The notes under the pieces were generated by a model. That model saw only the letters and a program-made list of their open reading frames with translations, was not told the origin of the DNA and did no database searches. Below, piece after piece: positions 58,411-64,000 of a stretch of DNA of 64,000 bases. Origin of the DNA: Eutreptiella sp. 'Long Island Sound 2002' (lineage: Eukaryota > Euglenozoa > Euglenophyceae > Eutreptiales > Eutreptiaceae); NCBI GenBank assembly GCA_964036045.1, contig OZ038402.1, positions 9,626,971 to 9,690,970 on the forward strand. The letters are read 5' to 3'. How positions within the stretch are numbered: position 1 is the stretch's first letter; each line of letters begins with the position of its first letter. Made by a program: the position numbers and the translations under genes.

Positions 58411-58600
58411 TGCAGAATGCAGAGAAATGAAAGTGAACCACAGGCGCTAATATGTATGTCAAAAGACGCAGATTGGCGTAAAACGGGAGAAAATAGCAGT
58501 CAGGTAATCTGAAGACGACAAAAAAAAAAGGCAGATAGGAGTGCCAGAAGGAAATTCTGTTCTCCGCACGTCAAAAGTCGCACGCGCGCACGTCGGTTGC
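58411..58600 (-). other. LINE-B 5' leader
   Basis: About 190 bases between the array edge and the ORF1 start, with a purine run (plus-strand A9, about 58519-58528). If LINE-B is transcribed, an internal promoter should lie here; I see no identifiable element. Confidence 0.4.
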
Positions 58601-61600
58601 CATTAGGGAACCTATTAGGGAACCTATTAGGGAACCTATTAGGGAACCTACTAGGGAACCTATTAGGGAACCCATTAGAGAACCCATTAGGGAACCTATT
58701 AGGGAACCTATTAGGGAACCTATTAGGGAACCCATTAGGGAACCTATTAGGGAACCCATTAGGGAACCTATTAGGGAACCCATTAGGGAACCCATTAGGG
58801 AACCCATTAGGGAACCCATTAGGGAACCCATGAGGGAACCCATTAGGGAACCTATTAGGGAACCTATTAGGGAACCTATTAGGGAACCTATTAGGGAACC
58901 CATTAGGGAACCCATTAGGGAACCTATTAGGGAACCTATTAGGGAACCTATTAGGGAACCTATTAGGGAACCCATTAGAGAACCCATCAGGGAACCCATT
59001 AGGGAACCCATTAGGGAACCCATTAGGGAACCTATTAGGGAACGTATTAGGGAACCCATTAGGGAACCTATTAGGGAACCTATTAGGGAACCTATTAGGG
59101 AACCTATTAGGGAACCTATTAGGGAACCTATTAGGGAACCTATTAGGGAACCTATTAGGGAACCTATTAGGGAACCTATTAGGGAACCTATTAGGGAACC
59201 TATTAGGGAACCCATTAGGGAACCTATTAGGGAACCCATTAGGGAACCTATTAGGGAACCCATTAGGGAACCCATTAGGGAACCCATTAGGGAACCCATT
59301 AGGGAACCCATGAGGGAACCCATTAGGGAACCTATTAGGGAACCTATTAGGGAACCTATTAGGGAACCTATTAGGGAACCTATTAGGGAACCCATTAGGG
59401 AACCCATTAGGGAACCTATTAGGGAACCTATTAGGGAACCTATTAGGGAACCTATTAGGGAACCCATTAGAGAACCCATTAGGGAACCCATTAGGGAACC
59501 CATTAGGGAACCCATTAGGGAACCTATTAGGGAACCTATTAGGGAACCCATTAGGGAACCTATTAGGGAACCTATTAGGGAACCTATTAGGGAACCTATT
59601 AGGGAACCTATTAGGGAACCTATTAGGGAACCTATTAGGGAACCTATTAGGGAACCTATTAGGGAACCCATTGGGAAACCTATTAGGGAACCCTTTAGGG
59701 AACCCATTAGGGAACCTATTAGGGAACCTATTAGGGAACCTATTAGGGAACCTATTAGGGAACCCATTAGGGAACCTATTAGGGAACCTATTAGGGAACC
59801 TATTTAGGAAACCTATTAGGGAACCTATTAGGGAACCTATTAGGGAACCCATTAGGGAACCTATTAGGGAACCTATTAGGGAACCTATTAGGGAACCTAT
59901 TAGGGAACCTATTAGGGAACCTATTAGGGAACCTATTAGGGAACCTATTGGGGAACCTATTAGGGAACCTATTAGGGAAGCTATTAGGGAACCCATTAGG
60001 GAACCCATCAGGGAACCCATTAGGGAACCCATTAGGGAACCTATTAGGGAACCTATTAGGGAACCTATTAGGGAACCTATTAGGGAACCTATTAGGGAAC
60101 CTATTAGGGAACCCATTAGGGAACCCATTAGGGAACCTATTAGGGAACCCATTAGGGAACCTATCAGGGAACCCATTAGGGAACCTATTTGGGAACCTAT
60201 TAGGGAGCCTATTAGGGAACCTATTAGGGAACCTATCAGGGAACCCATTAGGGAACCCATTAGGGAACCTATTAGGGAACCCATTAGGGAACCTATTACG
60301 GAACCCATTAGGGAACCCATTAGGGAACCTATTAGGGAACCTATTAGGGAACCCATTAGGGAACCCATTGGGGAACCTATTGGGGAACCTATTAGGGAAC
60401 CCATTAGGGAACCCATTAGGGAACCTATTAGGGAACCTATTAGGGAACCCATTAGGGAACCCATTAGGGAACCCATTAGGGAACCTATTAGGGAACCTAT
60501 TAGGGAACCCATTAGGGAACCCATTAGGGAACCTATTAGGGAACCTATTAGGGAACCCATTAGGGAACCCATTAGGGAACCTATTAGGGAACCCATTAGG
60601 GAACCCATTAGGGAACCTATTAGGGAACCCATTAGGGAACCTATTAGGGAACCTATTAGGGAACCTATTAGGGAACCTATTAGGGAACCTATTAGGGAAC
60701 CTATTAGGGAACCTGCTAGGGAACCTATTAGGGAACCTATTAGGGAACCTATTAGGGAACCTATTAGGGAACCTATTAGGGAACCTATTGGGGAACCTAT
60801 TAGGGAAGCTATTAGGGAACCTATTAGGGAACCCATTTGGGAACCCATTAGGAAACCCATTAGGGAACCCAAGAATCCATTAGGGAACCTATTAGGGAAC
60901 CTATTCGGGAACCTATTAGGAAACCTATTAGGGAACCTATTAGGGAACCCATTAGGGAACCCATTAGGGAACCTATTAGGGAACCTATTAGGGAACCTAT
61001 TAGGGAACCTATTAGGGAACCTATTAGGGAACATATTAGGGAACCCATTAGGGAACCCATTAGGGAACCTATTAGGGAACCTATTAGGGAACCTATTAGG
61101 GAACCTATTAGGGAACCTATTAGGGAACCTATTAGGGAACCCATTAGGGAACCTATTAGGGAACCCATTGGGGAACCTATTAGGGAACCTATTAGGGAAC
61201 CTATTAGGGAACCCATTAGGGAACCCATTAGGGAACCCATTAGGGAACCCATTAGGGAACCCATGAGGGAACCCATTAGGGAACCTATTAGGGAACCTAT
61301 TAGGGAACCTACTAGGGAACCTATTAGGGAACATATTAGGGAACCCATTAGGGAACCTATTAGGGAACCTATTAGGGAACCTATTAGGGAACCTATTAGC
61401 GAACCTATTAGGGAACCCATTAGGGAACCTATTAGGGAACCCATTAGGGAACCCATTAGGGAACCCATTAGGGAACCTATTAGGGAACCTATTAGGGAAC
61501 CTATTAGGGAACCTATTAGGAAACCGATTAGGGAACCCATTAGAGAACCCATTAGGGAACCCATTAGGGAACCTATTAGGGAACCTATTAGGGAACCCAT

Positions 61601-64000
61601 TAGGGAACCTATTAGGGAACCTATTAGGGAACCTATTAGGGAACCTATTAGGGAACCTATTAGGGAACCTATTAGGGAACCTATTAGGGAACCTATTAGG
61701 GAACCTATTAGGGAACCCATTAGGAAACCTATTAGGGAACCCATTAGGGAACCCATTAGGGAACCTATTAGGGAACCTATTAGGGAACCTATTAGGGAAC
61801 CTATTAGGGAACCTATTAGGGAACCTATTAGGGAACCCATTAGGGAACCAATTAGGGAACCTATTAAGGAACCTATTTAGGAAACCTATTAGGGAACCTA
61901 TTAGGAGAACCTATTAGGGAACCCATTAGGGAACCTATTAGGGAACCTATTAGGGAACCTATTAGGGAACCTATTAGGGAACCCATTAGGGAACCTGTTA
62001 GGGAACCCATTAGGGAACCCATTAGGGAACCTATTAGGGAACCCATTAGGGAACCTATTAGGGAACCCATTAGGGAACCCATTAGGAAACCTATTAGGGA
62101 ACATATTGGGGAACCTATTGGGGAACCTATTAGGGAACCCATTAGGGAACCTATTAGGGAACCTATTGGGGAACCTATTAGGGAACCTATTAGGGAACCT
62201 ATTAGGGAACCTATTAGGGAACCTATTAGGGAACCTATTAGGGAACCTATTAGGGAACCCATTAGGGAACCTATTAGGGAACCCATTAGGGAACCTATTA
62301 GGGAACCTATTAGGGAACCTATTAGGGAACCTATTAGGGAACCTATTAGGGAACCTATTTAGGAAACCTATTAGGGAACCTATTAGGGAACCTATTTAGC
62401 AAACCTATTTGGGAACCTATTAGGGAACCCATTAGGGAACCTATTAGGGAACCCATTAGGGAACCTATTAGGGAACCTATTAGGGAACCCGTTAGGGAAC
62501 CTATTAGGGAACCCATTAGGGAACCTATTAGGGAACCTATTAGGGAACCTATTGGGGAACCTATTAGAGCCCTATTAGGGAACCTATTAGGGAACCTACC
62601 AGGGACCCTACAAGGGAACCTATTAGGGAACCTATTAGGGAACCTATTGGGGAACCTATTAGGGAACCTATTAGGGAACCTATTAGGGAACCTATTAGGG
62701 AACCTATTAGGGGACCTATTAGGGAACCTATTAGGGAACCTATTAGGAAACCTATTAGGGAACCTATTAGGGAACCTATTGGGGAACCTATTAGGGAACC
62801 CATTAGGGAACCTATTAGGGAACCTATTAGGGAACCTATTGGGAAACCTATTAGGGAACCTATTAGGGAACCTATTAGGGAACCTATTAGGGAACGTATT
62901 GGGGAACCTGTTAGGGAACCTATTAGGGAACCTATTAGGGAACCTACCAGGGACCCTACCAGGGAACCTATTAGGGAGCCTATTAGGGAACCTATTAGGG
63001 AACCTATTAGGGAACCTATTAGGGAACCTATTAGGGAACCTATTAGGGAACCTATTGGGGAACCTATTAGGGAACCTATTGGGGAACCTATTAGGGAACC
63101 TATTAGGGAACCTATTAGGGAACCTATTAGGGAACCTATTAGGGAACCTATTAGGAAACCTGTTGGGGAACCTGTTGGGGAACCTATTAGGGAACCTATT
63201 AGGGACTCTATTAGGGAACCTATTAGGGAACCTATTAGGGAACCTACCGGGGAACCTATTAGGGAACCTATTAGGGAACCCATTAGGGAACCTATTAGGG
63301 AACCCATTAGGGAACCTATTAGGGAACCCATTAGGGAACCTATTAGGGAACCTATTAGGGAACCTATTAGGGAACCTATTAGGGAACCTATTAGGGAACC
63401 TATTAGGGAACCTATTGGGGAACCTATTAGAGCCCTATTAGGGAACCTATTAGGGAACCTATTAGGGAACCTATCAGGGAACCTATTGGGGAACCTATTG
63501 GGGAACCTATTAGAGCCCTATTAGGGAACTTATTAGGGAACGTACCAGGGACCCTACCAGGGAACCTATTAGGGAACCTATTAGGGAACCTATTAGGGAA
63601 CCTATTAGGGAACCTATTAGGGAACCTATTAGGGAACCTATTAGGGAACCTATTAGGGAACCTATTAGGGAACCTATCAGGGAACCTATTAGGGAACCTA
63701 TTAGGGAACCCATTAGGGAACGTATTAGGGAACCCATTAGGGAACCTAGTAGGGAACCCATTAGGGAACCTAGTAGGGAACCCATTAGGGAACCTATTAG
63801 GGAACCTATTAGGGAACCTATTAAGGAACCTGCCAGGGAACCTACCAGGGAACCTACCAGGGAACCTATTGGGGAACCTATTAGGGAACCTACCAGGGAA
63901 CCTATTAGGGAACCTATTGGGGAACCCATTAGGGAACCTATTAGGGAACCTATTAGGGAACCCATTAGGGAACCTATTAGGGAACCGATTAGGGAACCTA
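58601..64000 (+). repeat. 12-bp satellite block F (to window end)
   Basis: At least 450 units, continuing beyond the window. The left part is rich in CCCATTAGGGAA, like the right part of block E, which supports E and F having been one array before LINE-B arrived. From about 62560 the composition changes to ACCAGGGACCCT, GAGCCCTATT and ATTGGGG units. Phase breaks lie near 59803, 61873, 61904, 62357 and 62396. Confidence 0.98.

Larger units (their letters stand above)
49794..58600 (-). mobile_element. LINE-B, nearly complete non-LTR retrotransposon
   Basis: An 8.8-kb minus-strand element with 5' leader, ORF1, overlapping ORF2, a 1.4-kb 3' untranslated region and a poly(A) tail (13 T on the plus strand, 49793-49805). 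CATTAGGGAACCTAT lies directly outside both ends (49779-49793 and 58601-58615), as expected for a 15-bp target duplication in the array. The domain order endonuclease, RT, RNase H, CCHC-like finger points to the I/Ingi side of LINE diversity; the clade is my inference. Confidence 0.88.

Overview
This looks like eukaryotic nuclear DNA, most likely from a unicellular alga or other protist. The evidence is a tRNA-derived SINE with target-site duplications, non-LTR retrotransposons with apurinic endonuclease and reverse transcriptase domains, a fragment of a second retroelement type, TTAGGG/CCCTAA-like stretches and long microsatellites. I cannot name the species. There is no bacterial-style operon, and I recognise no intact host gene.

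About half of the window (roughly 32.3 kb) is one 12-bp tandem repeat, consensus AGGGAACCTATT, in six blocks: 10415-12563 (A), 18207-19377 (B), 19530-33247 (C), 34389-36293 (D), 41859-49793 (E) and 58601 to the window end (F). All blocks share one orientation. What separates them is identifiable mobile DNA, so they are best read as one very long satellite array opened by nested insertions. A/B is split by a 5.6-kb terminal-inverted-repeat (TIR) element, B/C by a SINE, C/D by a 1.1-kb segment with 13-bp inverted ends, D/E by a decayed LINE plus an RT-RNase H fragment, and E/F by an almost complete 8.8-kb LINE.

Layout: 1-5.9 kb is low-complexity, GC-rich DNA with a short (0.7 kb) derivative of the TIR element, one weak acidic-repeat ORF and a (GT)n run. 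5878-10017 is a recent tandem duplication of a 2.06-kb GC-rich unit. 10.4-12.6 kb is array A. 12564-18206 is the TIR element carrying one large zinc-finger, transposase-like gene on the minus strand. That gene is broken twice: by a SINE with an 18-bp target-site duplication, and by a 1-kb inversion whose ends lie in GAG and TCC triplet runs. 18.2-36.3 kb is arrays B, C and D. 36.3-41.9 kb holds LINE-A (plus strand, decayed) and an RT-RNase H fragment (minus strand). 41.9-49.8 kb is array E. 49.8-58.6 kb is LINE-B (minus strand; ORF1 with an RRM-like fold, ORF2 with endonuclease, RT, RNase H and a CCHC-like finger, ending in a poly(A) tail). 58.6-64 kb is array F.

The huge open frames over the arrays (up to 3,384 codons) follow from the unit sequence: four of its six frames contain no stop, and in the two minus-strand frames no single substitution can create one. 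They should not be annotated as proteins.
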